A stretch of DNA of 64,000 bases from Streptomyces sp. NA04227. GTDB lineage: Bacteria; Actinomycetota; Actinomycetes; Streptomycetales; Streptomycetaceae. Under the pieces are notes generated by a model, which made no database searches, was not told the DNA's origin, and worked only from the letters and a program-made list of their open reading frames with translations. Every line of letters starts with the position of its first letter. The stretch's first letter is position 1. Position numbers and translations under genes: made by a program. The DNA lies in the NCBI RefSeq assembly GCF_013364195.1, contig NZ_CP054918.1:4267001-4331000 (forward strand). The letters run 5' to 3'. Of the stretch, positions 1-8,930 are shown piece after piece.

Positions 1-730
1 CCACGGCGAGCAGGGAGAGCAGTTCGCGCAGGGGGAGCCAGACGAAGCCGTCGTGCACCGGCACCGGCACCGACGGGTCCACCTCGACCGCGATGTTCCG
101 GTTGCGTTTGCGCAGGAACCAGGCGCCCTGCTCGGACTGCCGTACGTCGCACAGGACGTGGTGCTGTTCGCGTGCCTCGGCGGTGAAGTACTCCACGTAG
201 GGCACCCGGCTGCCGCCGTGCACGCCCTGGTAGTTGCTGCGGGTGGCCTGCACGGTGGGCGAGAGCTGGATGCCGTTGCAGTTGCCGGGCTCGGCCTTGA
301 GCTGGACCAGGACCTGTGGTTCGCCGTCGACCCGGCGCAGCAGCAGGCCGAGGATGCCGGTCTCGGGCTGGTTGATGATCGGCTGGTCCCAGGCCGGAAC
401 GGGATGGCCGGGGCGCCGCACCCGCAGCCCTTCGACCGCGAAGAAACGGCCCGAGCGGTGCCGCAGACATCCGGTGCGCGCGTCGACGGCCCAGCCGTCC
501 AGGCCGTCGAGCGGCACCTGTTCGGCGTGGGTGTGCATCCAGCCGCGCGCCTCGTCGAGCGGACCGGCGAGTGCGCGGGGAAGCAGCCCCGCCCGTGCCG
601 GTCCGGTGGCGCCGACCGGGGCGTCCGTGGTCAGCAGACCGTCCCCAGGCGACCGGTCGGCCTCAGCGCTCAACTGCCTTCTGTCAGCCGGGAGTTCAGC
701 ACCCCTGGTCACACCCGCATTTCCACTCAC
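1..730 (-). CDS. NDP-hexose 2,3-dehydratase (partial, 3' end outside window)
   Basis: This gene would carry out C2 deoxygenation of a dTDP-4-keto-6-deoxyhexose, an early step toward 2,6-dideoxysugars. Only the first roughly 243 residues are in the window; the frame runs off the left edge. The conserved family block is easy to see: WDQPIINQPETGILGLL near residue 115, then QLSPTVQATRSNYQGVHGG, VPYVEYF and QSEQGAWFLRKRNRN. The GTG start at 730 overlaps the stop of the upstream glycosyltransferase (GTGA), so the two are translationally coupled. With rmlA and rmlB at the other end of the cluster it implies a dedicated deoxysugar branch. The match rests on motif memory, not a search. Confidence 0.85.
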   Translation of the reverse strand, partial: MSGNAGVTRGAELPADRRQLSAEADRSPGDGLLTTDAPVGATGPARAGLLPRALAGPLDEARGWMHTHAEQVPLDGLDGWAVDARTGCLRHRSGRFFAVEGLRVRRPGHPVPAWDQPIINQPETGILGLLLRRVDGEPQVLVQLKAEPGNCNGIQLSPTVQATRSNYQGVHGGSRVPYVEYFTAEAREQHHVLCDVRQSEQGAWFLRKRNRNIAVEVDPSVPVPVHDGFVWLPLRELLSLLAV

Positions 731-1794
731 CGGGTCACGCTCCCCGCCGCCCGGACCACGCTCGCCTCCCCCAGCACCTCCGTGAAGAACCCCATCTGGT
801 GGTGCATACGGCTCCGGAAGAACTCGCTGTAGCGGGCGGCGTGTTCGGGGGTCATGGTGCCGAGGACCATGGCGAGGGCGACGTAACCGTCCTTGGGTTC
901 GATGATCAGGTTGTTCCAGGCGGGCTCGACGTTGTCGACGTGGCGGTGGACGGCGCGGTCGAGTTCGGCGCGGCCGCCCTGCCAGCCTCGCGGCAGGGCG
1001 AGTTCGCCGCTCGCCGCGAGCGAGCCGTACCAGTCGAGCAGGTCCGCGCGGGCCGCCTCGGTCCCGGCCCGGTGGTGGCGCGGGTGGGTCAGCGCGCGGT
1101 AGGCGGCGCGGGCGCTGCGCGCGTCGGGAAAGCGGGCGATCTCGTGGTCGTGGTCGCAGGGCAGGCTGTGCTGGCGGGTGCCGAGGTCGTGCAACATGCT
1201 CACCGTGCAGTCGAGCAGGGTGGTGCAGCGCGCGCCGAGGTCGGTCAGGCGCAGCCACAGGTCCCAGTCCTCAAGCCCCACCCGTGACTCCCGCCAGCCG
1301 CCGGCCTGTTCGGCGAGCTCGGTGCGGTGCGCGGCGCAGGAGTTCTCGAAGAGCGGGTTCATGAGCTGGAGCTCGGGGTGCCAGCACATGGTGAGCGGGT
1401 CGGCCACCGAAAGCAGCGTGCCGGCGGCGTCGACCTTGCGGGCCCGGGTCGCGGCGAAGTCGGCGCCCTGGTCGAACACCTCGGTCAGCAGGGCCAGATG
1501 GTGCGGGTCCCAGACGTCGTCGTGATCGAGGTAGGCGACGATCTCGCCGCTCACCTCTTTCAGGGCGATGTTGGTGGGGCCCGCCTGGAAGCCGAAGCGG
1601 CGGGTGCGGCGCAGGGTGATCCGCGGGTCCCGCGCGGCGAGTTCGGCCACCACCTCGTCCGTGCCGTCGTCGCTGGCGTCGGACATCACGAAGAGTTCCC
1701 AGTCGGTCATCGTCTGGGCGCGCACGGATTCGAGGGTCGCGGTGATCGCCGGGCCCCGATTCCAGGTCGGACAAATCACGGAGATGCGAGGCAC
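727..1794 (-). CDS. Family 2 (GT-A) glycosyltransferase
   Basis: The protein has 355 residues. It starts with a classic GT2 nucleotide-binding strand (ISVICPTWNRG, residues 4-14) and has SDASDDGTDE near 38-47 and the metal-binding DHDD at 90-93, followed by WxLWLRLTD-type acceptor-domain sequence. I chose the GTG at 1794 because AAAGGA lies just upstream and the homology begins there; a longer in-frame extension to 1992 is unconvincing. It likely transfers the deoxysugar made by its coupled neighbour and rmlAB, possibly to the peptide product. GT2 enzymes are less usual than GT1 (GtfB-like) for natural-product deoxysugars, so the acceptor is uncertain. Confidence 0.8.
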   Translation of the reverse strand: MPRISVICPTWNRGPAITATLESVRAQTMTDWELFVMSDASDDGTDEVVAELAARDPRITLRRTRRFGFQAGPTNIALKEVSGEIVAYLDHDDVWDPHHLALLTEVFDQGADFAATRARKVDAAGTLLSVADPLTMCWHPELQLMNPLFENSCAAHRTELAEQAGGWRESRVGLEDWDLWLRLTDLGARCTTLLDCTVSMLHDLGTRQHSLPCDHDHEIARFPDARSARAAYRALTHPRHHRAGTEAARADLLDWYGSLAASGELALPRGWQGGRAELDRAVHRHVDNVEPAWNNLIIEPKDGYVALAMVLGTMTPEHAARYSEFFRSRMHHQMGFFTEVLGEASVVRAAGSVTR

Positions 1795-2179
1795 CTGCGT
1801 GTCCTTTCGTGCTCCGTGGGGGACCAGCGGTACGCACTCGCGACAAGCCGTAAATCGTGAATGGGCGGGCCTGGCCCGTGAATTGGGCGGCCTTGAACCG
1901 GCAGGCGCCGGACGCCGAGAATTTCCCCCGTCAATGCCATGCGAGAGGCATGTACGAGGAACAGGGTTAACGGGATTCCCGGGGCCTGTCAATCCGGGAT
2001 TTATCCGTACCCGGAGGGTGAGAAACCCGTGGCGGTGTGTGAGGGATGGTGGCGAGTGTTCACTTTGGGCGGGATCGGCCCCGGGGTGGGGCTCTGCTCA
2101 TGCTTTGACTTGAGCTTTACCTCTTGTGAAGTTCCTGCGATGATTCCTCGGACCAATCGTATTCCCCGGGGGAGCCAGG
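1795..2179. promoter_or_regulatory. Divergent intergenic region between glycosyltransferase and LuxR-type regulator
   Basis: These 385 bases separate the leftward sugar operon from the rightward regulator and carry no convincing ORF. They are less GC-rich near 2100-2160, where a TTGACT hexamer occurs, but I cannot place a matching -10 with confidence. GGGGGAG just before the GTG at 2180 serves as the regulator's ribosome binding site. Promoters for both directions must lie here. Confidence 0.45.
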
Positions 2180-2773
2180 GTGGATTCTGTTGCTGTCTCC
2201 ATCAGGACACCGTCGCTGAGACACAGGGTGATCAAGGCCCTGTCGGCGGCCGGTTTGGAGGTGTTCGCGGTGCCCGGACCAGGTGCCGCGACAGCTCAGG
2301 TAGTGATCGTGGAGTCGTGCGAACTGCTCGCACGGCCGCGGTCGACTTCACGCCACGGGGGCCTTGTTGCCCTCGTGCACGGCGAGCAGGACGCGGTCTG
2401 GGACTCGGCCGCGCTCATTGAGGTGGCGGGGGTCGTCGACCGAGACGACATGGACGACGTGCTCGTCACCGCGGTGCGTGAAGTGCGCGACGGGCACGGC
2501 TGGATCTCGCCGGGCCTGGCCCGGCGGGTGCTGTCCGGTCTCGGCGAGGAACGGCGCAGTCCGGCCCCGCCGCCGGGACTGCTCACCGCACGCGAGTCGG
2601 ATGTGGCCGCCCTTGTGGCACAAGGCCTGTCCAACGCCGAGATCGCGGGCGAGCTGCGCGTCGAGGTGAGCACCGTGAAATTCCATGTCTCCAACGTTCT
2701 GCGGAAGTTGGAGTGTCGGGATCGAGCCAAGCTGGCGGCGGTGGTGCACGCCCACTCCGTCACGGCGGCCTGA
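2180..2773 (+). CDS. LuxR/NarL-type helix-turn-helix regulator
   Basis: This 197-residue DNA-binding protein has a typical C-terminal LuxR domain at about 130-190 (LTARESDVAALVAQGLSNAEI, then VSTVKFHVSNVLRKLECRDR). Its N-terminal half resembles a degenerate receiver, with no obvious phosphorylatable Asp in the usual position, so it may be an orphan regulator responding to something other than a cognate kinase. It is the first rightward gene of the cluster, followed by a strong hairpin, and is the likely pathway-specific activator. The GTG start is supported by a close GGGGGAGCCAGG. Confidence 0.85.
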   Translation: MDSVAVSIRTPSLRHRVIKALSAAGLEVFAVPGPGAATAQVVIVESCELLARPRSTSRHGGLVALVHGEQDAVWDSAALIEVAGVVDRDDMDDVLVTAVREVRDGHGWISPGLARRVLSGLGEERRSPAPPPGLLTARESDVAALVAQGLSNAEIAGELRVEVSTVKFHVSNVLRKLECRDRAKLAAVVHAHSVTAA

Positions 2774-2800
2774 GGGCGGCTGACCACCGTTGTTCGGGTT

Positions 2801-2826
2801 CCTCCCCCGTCTTCGGACGGGGGAGG
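2801..2826 (+). terminator. Hairpin terminator after the LuxR-type gene
   Basis: An exact 11-bp inverted repeat (CCTCCCCCGTC / GACGGGGGAGG) closes on a TTCG tetraloop, 27 bases after the stop codon. There is no U-tract, which is common for actinobacterial terminators. It separates the regulator from the biosynthetic operon. Confidence 0.75.
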
Positions 2827-3067
2827 AGAGGCCGCAAGACCCGTCTCGGGGCGGGGGTGCACAACTCGTGCGATGGCTATATTTGTTCTTGTTCGGCGGG
2901 GCGCGAGACCTGACCAGATGAATGTCCGCCCGCCCGTTCGCCGAACCAATAAACGGGGTGCATCCCAGGAATGATTGCCGGTGTGGGGCCGGCGTTCCAT
3001 GACGGATGCTGCAAATTCAGGGAAACTCTGCGATGCGTCATTCTGGCGTACCGGGGCGGGGCTTTTC
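2827..3067 (+). promoter_or_regulatory. Leader of the main biosynthetic operon
   Basis: About 240 bases without a credible gene precede the flavin enzyme. A -10-like TATATT at 2878-2883 stands out in the GC-rich background, but no good -35 is visible 16-19 bases upstream. The stretch 2930-3060 is comparatively AT-rich. It is the probable promoter region for the co-transcribed block 3068-8793. Confidence 0.35.
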
Positions 3068-4027
3068 ATGACCGATTTCTCGGTGCTCATTCCTTTCTCA
3101 CCACGCAGGCCGGAACAGGTTCTGCCCTATGCCGCGCTGGTCCAGTGGACCGCCGCCCGGCGACTGTGGCAGGGCCAGGCGATGCTCGTGGACGCCGCAC
3201 ACGCGGCGGCCTCGGCGAGCGGCGCCGGGTTCCGGGTGCCGCTCGGCCTCGGCGTCACGCTGATGCCGCTGCGCCACCCGTACGACGCCGCCCATCAGGT
3301 CCGTTCGCTGGCCCTGACGACGGGTCAGCCGGTCGTGGCGGGCTTCGGCCCCGGGCAGCCCGCCTTCCAGGCGAGCATGCGCGGCAAGCCGTACGCCAGT
3401 CCGCTGACCGCGAGCCGGGAGTACGTCGGCATCGTGCGCGGGCTGCTGACGGGGGAGATCGTGCGCACTGAGGGACAGTACTTCTCCTGCCACGGCGGGC
3501 TGCCCCCGGCGACCCCGCCGCAGGTGGAGGTCGGACTCGGTGTGCTGCGCCCCGGCATGGCACGCCTGGCCGGTGAGGTCGCCGACCGGGCGATCACCTG
3601 GCTGACCCCGGCCACGTATGTACGCGACACCCTGCTGCCCGCCCTGCGCGAAGGCGCGGCGAAGGCGGGGCGCGAGGTGCCGAAGGTGACCGCGATCGTG
3701 CCGGTGGCGCTCAGGCGCCCCGACCGTGAACCGGAACAGCTCGCGCTGTCCTCCAACGCCGCGCACCTGGCGGCCGGTCACTACCAGGACATGCTGCGCC
3801 GCTCGGGCATCGAGGTCGTCGCCGACGACCCGGTGCTCAGCGCCAAACGCCTGGTCGCGGGCGGCGGTTTCCTGCACGGGGACCTGGACGAGGTGAGTGC
3901 CGCGCTCGACGCCTACCGCGAGGCGGGCGCCGACGAGGTGGTCCTCAACCTCACCGGTGTGTTCAACACCTTCGGCCAGCAGGCGGCGCTGGACGACCTC
4001 AAGAAGATTCTGGCGGCCCGCGCATGA
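3068..4027 (+). CDS. LLM-class flavin-dependent oxidoreductase
   Basis: The 319-residue protein resembles luciferase-like (bacterial luciferase/F420 reductase) TIM-barrel enzymes: VPLGLGVTLMPLRHPYDAAHQ, then VVAGFGPGQPAFQ, SPLTASREYVGIVRGLLTGE, and a C-terminal DEVVLNLTGVF strand. Such enzymes use FMN or F420 to hydroxylate or dehydrogenate substrates. The start at ATG 3068 follows a GGGGCGGGGC stretch; an upstream in-frame ATG at 2975 adds residues that do not look like this family. It overlaps the next gene by four bases. I do not know it as a core daptide gene, so it may install an extra tailoring oxidation on the peptide or sugar. Confidence 0.8.
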   Translation: MTDFSVLIPFSPRRPEQVLPYAALVQWTAARRLWQGQAMLVDAAHAAASASGAGFRVPLGLGVTLMPLRHPYDAAHQVRSLALTTGQPVVAGFGPGQPAFQASMRGKPYASPLTASREYVGIVRGLLTGEIVRTEGQYFSCHGGLPPATPPQVEVGLGVLRPGMARLAGEVADRAITWLTPATYVRDTLLPALREGAAKAGREVPKVTAIVPVALRRPDREPEQLALSSNAAHLAAGHYQDMLRRSGIEVVADDPVLSAKRLVAGGGFLHGDLDEVSAALDAYREAGADEVVLNLTGVFNTFGQQAALDDLKKILAARA

Positions 4028-5208
4028 CGTACGAGCCGCAGGACGGCGCGGACCCGCGCACGGACCGGAGCAAGGAAGTGAGCGCAGCCATGAGCGAAGC
4101 GGGGACCGAAGGCAACGGCGGCCAGGCCATCGACGGCGGCAGCGGACTGGGCCCGGCCAAGCGCCACCTCGCCTCCTGGGGCACCGGCTCCGCCCTGCCC
4201 CGCCCCGAGGGCGCCACCGGCAGCGCCACCGTGGTCCTCGAATCCCCGGCCCACCTCGACCAGTTGCTCGCCTCGGACCTGGCCGGGCCCGGCACGCTCG
4301 TACTCGTCCCCGGCGACCAGGAAGCCGAAGGCCAGGACCCGGCGGCCGCGCCGCTGGTGCTCGGCTACCAGGGCTCGCTCGTCGAACCCGGCGACGAAAT
4401 GTCGCTCGGCGACGCCTTCTTCCTGCAGACGCAGGACTACGCCACCAGCCAGTACATGTCGGTGATCGGTCCCACCCTGATCCGGATCACCGAGCCCGGC
4501 GACTTCGAGGCATTCCTCGCCGACGCCGACGCCGCCCACGACAAGGGCGAGTTCCCGGCCCACGTCAGCGAACCCGTCGTACGGCTCGCCGACCTGTCCG
4601 CGCTCGGCGCGGGCACCGGCGCCGACGGTCCGCGCACCCGGCTGTACGTGAACGCCGACGGCCAGGTCTCCACCGCACCCGGCGGCATTCCGCTGGGCGG
4701 CCTGGACTCCGGCCTCGACGCGCTCGACGCCCAGTGGCGCGACCTCAACTCCCGTTCCTTGCAGCCCTGTTCGGTGGCCCTCTCGGCAGCCGTACCGGAC
4801 GAGGACCGCACCGCGCAGCTCACCGCGCGCCCCTGGCTCGGCCGCTATCTGGCCGTCCTGGACGCCCTGCGCGAACTGCGCACCCGCGGGGTCACCGGTC
4901 TGAAGGTCTCCGGCTTCGGCGGCCGCCTCGACCCGGCGCTCGACGAGGTCACCGTGCCCGCCGACACCGACCGCGCGCTCCCGCTGCTGCTGTGGAGCGA
5001 GGACAAGGCGTACGTGCACGTCGCCGAGACCGGCCGGTTCTTCCAGCTCGACCTGCGCGCCGCCAAGGTCGCCGAGGCCCTGCTCGTGCACGGCGAGCCC
5101 GGCGCCGCCGCCGCGCACGCCGCACCCGCGGCACTCCAGCAGGTGCAGGCCTTCTTCGGCACGGCGGGCGTCCGCCTGACCGCCGACCGGTCCGGGGACG
5201 GCGCGTGA
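4024..5208 (+). CDS. mpaB: Daptide-type RiPP recognition protein (MpaB-like)
   Basis: This 394-residue protein has no catalytic motif I recognise. It resembles the RiPP recognition element proteins of daptide clusters, including the stretch QDYATSQYMSVIGPTLIRIT near residues 138-157 and a C-terminal PqqD-like part (RFFQLDLRAAKVAEALLVHG). Its expected role is to hold the leader peptide and present it to the aminotransferase, methyltransferase and dehydrogenase encoded just downstream. ATG 4024 overlaps the previous stop (ATGA); an alternative start at 4090 with a better AAGGAAG site is possible. The assignment rests on context plus remembered family features. Confidence 0.65.
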   Translation: MTYEPQDGADPRTDRSKEVSAAMSEAGTEGNGGQAIDGGSGLGPAKRHLASWGTGSALPRPEGATGSATVVLESPAHLDQLLASDLAGPGTLVLVPGDQEAEGQDPAAAPLVLGYQGSLVEPGDEMSLGDAFFLQTQDYATSQYMSVIGPTLIRITEPGDFEAFLADADAAHDKGEFPAHVSEPVVRLADLSALGAGTGADGPRTRLYVNADGQVSTAPGGIPLGGLDSGLDALDAQWRDLNSRSLQPCSVALSAAVPDEDRTAQLTARPWLGRYLAVLDALRELRTRGVTGLKVSGFGGRLDPALDEVTVPADTDRALPLLLWSEDKAYVHVAETGRFFQLDLRAAKVAEALLVHGEPGAAAAHAAPAALQQVQAFFGTAGVRLTADRSGDGA

Positions 5209-6158
5209 CGGCGGCCACGACGGCCGGGACCGTCACCACCACGACCACGCAGACCGTCGCCACCACGGCTACGGAGACGGCCACCACCACGGCTACGGAG
5301 AACCTCGCCGAAGCCGTCGGCGGCAGCCCGCGCACCGTGCCCGGGCGCGCCGGTGAGTGGCTCGCCTCGCTCGGCCCGGACCGGGTTCAACTGTGCGGCG
5401 TATACGACGAGTTGGGCGCCCCGCTGTACGAGGACCTGTGCCGCCGGGACACCTTCGAGGTCCGCGAGATCGTCTCGCTGGTCCGCACCACCCGAGGCCC
5501 GGTGCTCGATCTCGCCGCGGGCACCGGACGCCTGACGCTGCCGCTGCTTGCCGCGGGACGCGAGGTCACCGCGCTCGAACTCTCCCCGTACATGCTGGAG
5601 TTGCTCGGCGAGCGGCTCGCCGAGGCCCCGGCCAGGCTGCGCGAGAAGTGCACCCCGGTGCGCGGCGACATGGCGTCCTTCGCGCTCGACGCCCGCTTCG
5701 GCGCCGTCGTCCTCGGCACCACCTCGGTGTCCCTGCTCGACGCGGCGGGCCGCGCGGGCCTGTACCGCTGTGTGCGCGAACACCTCGCCGAGGGCGGCCT
5801 GTTCCTGCTCTCGACGGTCGACGTGCGCACCGGCGACGGCACCGAGCAGGAGGTCCGCGTGGCGGCCACCGGCGCCAGTGGACAGCTCTACCACCTGCAC
5901 GAGCACCACAACCCCGAGGCGGGCACCCGCACGGTCACGCTGCACCGGGCCCAGGCGGACGAGGCTCCTCTTGACGAGAACGTGCTCGACGAGAACCCGC
6001 TGACCGTGTGCACCTCCACCGTCGCGGTGCTGCCCTCGGCCCAGCTGGAGGCCGAGTTGACCGCCGCCGGGTTCCGGGTGCGTGCCCAGCACCGGCCCGC
6101 CGGATCCGACGGCCGCCACGACGCCGTACTCCTGGAAGCAGAGGTGGCCCCGCGATGA
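5205..6158 (+). CDS. mpaM: Daptide-type SAM-dependent N-methyltransferase (MpaM-like)
   Basis: This 317-residue class I methyltransferase has motif I VLDLAAGTGRL at about 100-110 and an acidic strand 2 end (VTALELSPYMLELL). In daptides the homologue dimethylates the C-terminal amine produced by transamination. The GTG start overlaps the previous stop. The N-terminus is odd: residues 2-33 are almost entirely Thr/Ala/Val/Glu, encoded by a degenerate repeat near 5218-5305, so the folded domain begins around residue 34. Alternative downstream starts cannot be excluded. Confidence 0.78.
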   Translation: MTAATTAGTVTTTTTQTVATTATETATTTATENLAEAVGGSPRTVPGRAGEWLASLGPDRVQLCGVYDELGAPLYEDLCRRDTFEVREIVSLVRTTRGPVLDLAAGTGRLTLPLLAAGREVTALELSPYMLELLGERLAEAPARLREKCTPVRGDMASFALDARFGAVVLGTTSVSLLDAAGRAGLYRCVREHLAEGGLFLLSTVDVRTGDGTEQEVRVAATGASGQLYHLHEHHNPEAGTRTVTLHRAQADEAPLDENVLDENPLTVCTSTVAVLPSAQLEAELTAAGFRVRAQHRPAGSDGRHDAVLLEAEVAPR

Positions 6159-7486
6159 CCGAGACCACGACCGGCACGGCCCAGGCCGCGCCCGGCACCC
6201 ACGAGTACGACCCGCTGTGGCCCTCGCTGCTGCCGCCCGAGAGGCAGGGCGCCGACGAACTGTGCGCCGTCTCCGCCGACGGCGTGCGGGTCCGTTTCGC
6301 CGACGGGCGTGAACTCCTGTGCGGCACCAGCGGGTTGTGGAACACCAACATCGGCTACGGCAACCCCGTCGTCGCCGAGGCGGTCGCCCGCGCGGTGCGC
6401 GAGGGCTCGTACCTGAGCGTCTTCCGGTACGAGAACACCTATGCCCGCGAGGCCTCCCGGGTGCTGACCGAACTCGCGGGCGCCGACCACTTCGGCCGCG
6501 TCCTGTGGTCCACCTCCGGTGGCGCCGCCAACGACCTGGTGATGAAGCTCGCCCGGATGTACCACGCACTGCGCGGCGAACCCCGGCGCAAGCTGGTGGT
6601 CGGCCTGCGCGGCAGCTACCACGGCCTGACCTACGGCAGCTTCGCGCTCACCGGCGAGGACCTCGGCCAGGGCGTGTACGGCGTCGACCAGCGCCTGATC
6701 CGGCACGTCGCCCCCAACGACCCCGAGGAGCTGACCACGCTGCTCGCCCGGCAGGGCGGCCAGGTCGCCGCCGTGGTCGTGGAACCGGTCCTCGGCTCCG
6801 GCGCGGTGCCGCTGACACCCGAGTTCACCGAGGCGCTGCTGCGACTGCGCGAGGAGCACGGCTTCCTGCTCGTCGCGGACGAGGTCGCCACCGGCTTCGG
6901 CCGTACCGGCTCCTTCTTCGCCTCCCAGCAGTGGCCCGGACGCCCCGACCTGGTCGTCGCCTCCAAGGGCCTGACCAACGGCACCATGGCCGCCGCCGCG
7001 GTCCTGGTCGCGCACCACGTCGCCGAGGCCGTGCACCGCTCGGGCGCCGTGCTCACCCACGGCGAGACCCAGGCCGGTACGCCCACCACCTGCGCCGCCG
7101 TCCTCGCCACCGTCGAGGAGATGCGCCGCCTGGACGCGGTCGCCCGCGGGCGGCGCCTGGCGGAGCAACTGGACGCCCACCTGGCCCGGTTGACCGCCGA
7201 AGTGCCCTCGGTGACCGGCACCACCGGACTCGGCTGCTTCCGCTCGGTGCGCCTGGCCACCGCCGACGGTGAGCCGCTGCCGCAGGCCGAGGTGCCCGAG
7301 CTGATCGCCGCGATCCGCACCGCGGGCGCCATCGTCCACCCGGGTCCGCACGGCATCCAGCTCATCCCCGCGCTCACCTACACCGAGGCCGAACTCACCG
7401 AACTCCTGGATTGCGTACGCGCCGGGATCGCCGCCCACACCGGGCGCGCCGAGGACATCGCGCACACCACCGGAGCCGACCGGTGA
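6155..7486 (+). CDS. mpaD: Daptide-type class III aminotransferase (MpaD-like)
   Basis: This 443-residue PLP enzyme is of the ornithine/acetylornithine aminotransferase fold. Visible features are the cofactor loop STSGGAAND near 120-127, GSYHGLTYGS near 153-162, the PLP-ring Asp in LLVADEVATGFGRTG (D242) and the Schiff-base lysine in VVASKGLTNG (K271). In daptides it aminates the methyl ketone left after decarboxylation of the C-terminal threonine, giving a 1,2-diaminopropane end. It is coupled by 4-base overlaps to the methyltransferase before it and the dehydrogenase after it, in the order expected for the Dmp-forming set. Confidence 0.85.
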   Translation: MTETTTGTAQAAPGTHEYDPLWPSLLPPERQGADELCAVSADGVRVRFADGRELLCGTSGLWNTNIGYGNPVVAEAVARAVREGSYLSVFRYENTYAREASRVLTELAGADHFGRVLWSTSGGAANDLVMKLARMYHALRGEPRRKLVVGLRGSYHGLTYGSFALTGEDLGQGVYGVDQRLIRHVAPNDPEELTTLLARQGGQVAAVVVEPVLGSGAVPLTPEFTEALLRLREEHGFLLVADEVATGFGRTGSFFASQQWPGRPDLVVASKGLTNGTMAAAAVLVAHHVAEAVHRSGAVLTHGETQAGTPTTCAAVLATVEEMRRLDAVARGRRLAEQLDAHLARLTAEVPSVTGTTGLGCFRSVRLATADGEPLPQAEVPELIAAIRTAGAIVHPGPHGIQLIPALTYTEAELTELLDCVRAGIAAHTGRAEDIAHTTGADR

Positions 7487-8793
7487 ACCTCAGCTGGCAC
7501 TGCCCCACCCGCGCCCTCTACGGGACCGCCGGGCTGGGCGACTGGATACGCGGACAAGGGGCCCGCACGGTCGCCCTGCTCGCCGACCCCAATGTCGCCG
7601 AGGGCGAACTCGCCTCGCGGCTGGGCCAGTTGCTGGAGGGCACGGGCTGCGAGGTCCGGTTCCTGACGGCGGAGGGCCCCGGCGGGCTCGACGAACTCGC
7701 CGCGCTCGCCCGGGATCTGGACGGCGCCGACCTGCTGGTGGCGATCGGCGGGGGAGCCCTGCTCGACCGCGCCAAGCTCGCCGCGCTGCTGCGCGACGAC
7801 CCGAGCGCGTACACCCGGCTCGCGATGTCGCACCGCAGCGGCCTGGTCATGCTGCCCAGCGACGTGGTCCGCCGCCTGCCGCTCGTCGCGGTGCCCACCA
7901 CCCTGGGCACCGGCGCCGAACTCAGCGCCGCCGCCTGCCTGTTGGAGCCCGCCGACCGGCGCAGGCTCGTCGTCGGCGAGGCGCTGCAGGCCGAGCTCGC
8001 GGTGATCGACCCGGCGGCGACGAGCACCCTGCCGTACGCGCTGGTCGCCGAGGGAGTCGTCGAGGCGCTGTTCCGCGTCACCGGTCTCTACGTCGGCGAC
8101 CACCGCGAACTGCCCACCGAGGACGCGCTCGCCGAGGCCCTCGCCCGGCGCCTGGTACAGCTCGGCAACGAGGTGCGCGACGCCGGGCGCGAGCCCCAAG
8201 GCCTCGCCGCCCGGGGCGAGTTGCGCGCCGAGATCGCCAAGGTCTCCGGGCTCACCCACCTCACCTGGACCAGCCTCGGCCGCAACCGCTACGGGGCCAA
8301 GGGCTGGTACCTGGCCAACGAGCTGTCCACCGCGCTCGGCACCCGTAAGACCACCGCCGTCAGCGCACTGCTGCCGCCGCTGTGGCGCGCGATCACCGCG
8401 GGCGACACCCGGCTCGGCTCCGCGCCCCGGCTGCACCGGCTCTGGGACCTGCTGCGCACCGCGCACGGCAGCGCCCCGGACCTGCCCGCCGACCCGTCGG
8501 ACGGGATCGCCGCGCTCTTCGACGACTGGCGCGTGGAGCGCGAACTACGCGCCGACGAGGAGCAGTTGACGCGGATCGCGACCCGCACCGTGCGTGCCTG
8601 GGGCGGCGGCCTGCCGATGCTCGGCGGGCTCTCGGCGGCCGAGATCCGGCAGTTGCTCGCGGCGGCCACCGCCCGGGCGGTGCCTCCCGAAGCCACCGAC
8701 CGGCCCGCCGCGGGACCCACCGCAGAACCCGCGGCCGAAGCGGCCGCCGGACCGGCCGCCGGACCCGGAGCGCTCGCCACGGCAGCGGGCTGA
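7483..8793 (+). CDS. mpaC: Daptide-type dehydrogenase of the iron-alcohol-dehydrogenase fold (MpaC-like)
   Basis: The 436-residue protein keeps the NAD(P)-binding features of Fe-ADH enzymes: GGGALLDRAK at 89-98 and VPTTLGTGAE at 137-146. Its expected role is to oxidise the C-terminal Thr side chain, after which CO2 is lost. When I align by eye to FucO-type enzymes, the four metal ligands (Asp, His, His, His) appear as Glu194, Arg198, a non-His near 277 and Lys289, so the canonical iron site seems absent. The C-terminal 45 residues are an Ala/Pro/Gly-rich low-complexity tail. The GTG start overlaps the aminotransferase stop. Confidence 0.72.
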   Translation: MNLSWHCPTRALYGTAGLGDWIRGQGARTVALLADPNVAEGELASRLGQLLEGTGCEVRFLTAEGPGGLDELAALARDLDGADLLVAIGGGALLDRAKLAALLRDDPSAYTRLAMSHRSGLVMLPSDVVRRLPLVAVPTTLGTGAELSAAACLLEPADRRRLVVGEALQAELAVIDPAATSTLPYALVAEGVVEALFRVTGLYVGDHRELPTEDALAEALARRLVQLGNEVRDAGREPQGLAARGELRAEIAKVSGLTHLTWTSLGRNRYGAKGWYLANELSTALGTRKTTAVSALLPPLWRAITAGDTRLGSAPRLHRLWDLLRTAHGSAPDLPADPSDGIAALFDDWRVERELRADEEQLTRIATRTVRAWGGGLPMLGGLSAAEIRQLLAAATARAVPPEATDRPAAGPTAEPAAEAAAGPAAGPGALATAAG

Positions 8794-8930
8794 CGGACCA
8801 GGTCAGGCCCGGTCCCACCACAGACTTCCGCCTCCCGCTCACCCGGGGCGCGGGCACACACTTCCGGTTCCCGGTGACGGGAGACGGGGGAAATAACACA
8901 CCTTTTCATTAGGTAAGGGAGGGAAAAGAC
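8794..8930 (+). promoter_or_regulatory. Leader region of the precursor genes
   Basis: These 137 bases hold no gene. The last 40 are AT-richer, and GGGAGGGAAAAGAC forms a very strong ribosome binding site for the first precursor. A separate promoter for the peptides is likely here but I cannot define its boxes. Confidence 0.4.

Noticed and set aside
53..1287. Long plus-strand open frames across the left end
   Set aside because: They are antisense shadows of the 2,3-dehydratase and glycosyltransferase genes, whose minus-strand frames carry clear family motifs.
3897..5204. Upstream half of a 753-codon plus frame ending at 6158
   Set aside because: It overlaps the recognition protein gene out of frame and is an Arg/Pro-rich high-GC shadow. 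Only the part from 5205 is the methyltransferase.
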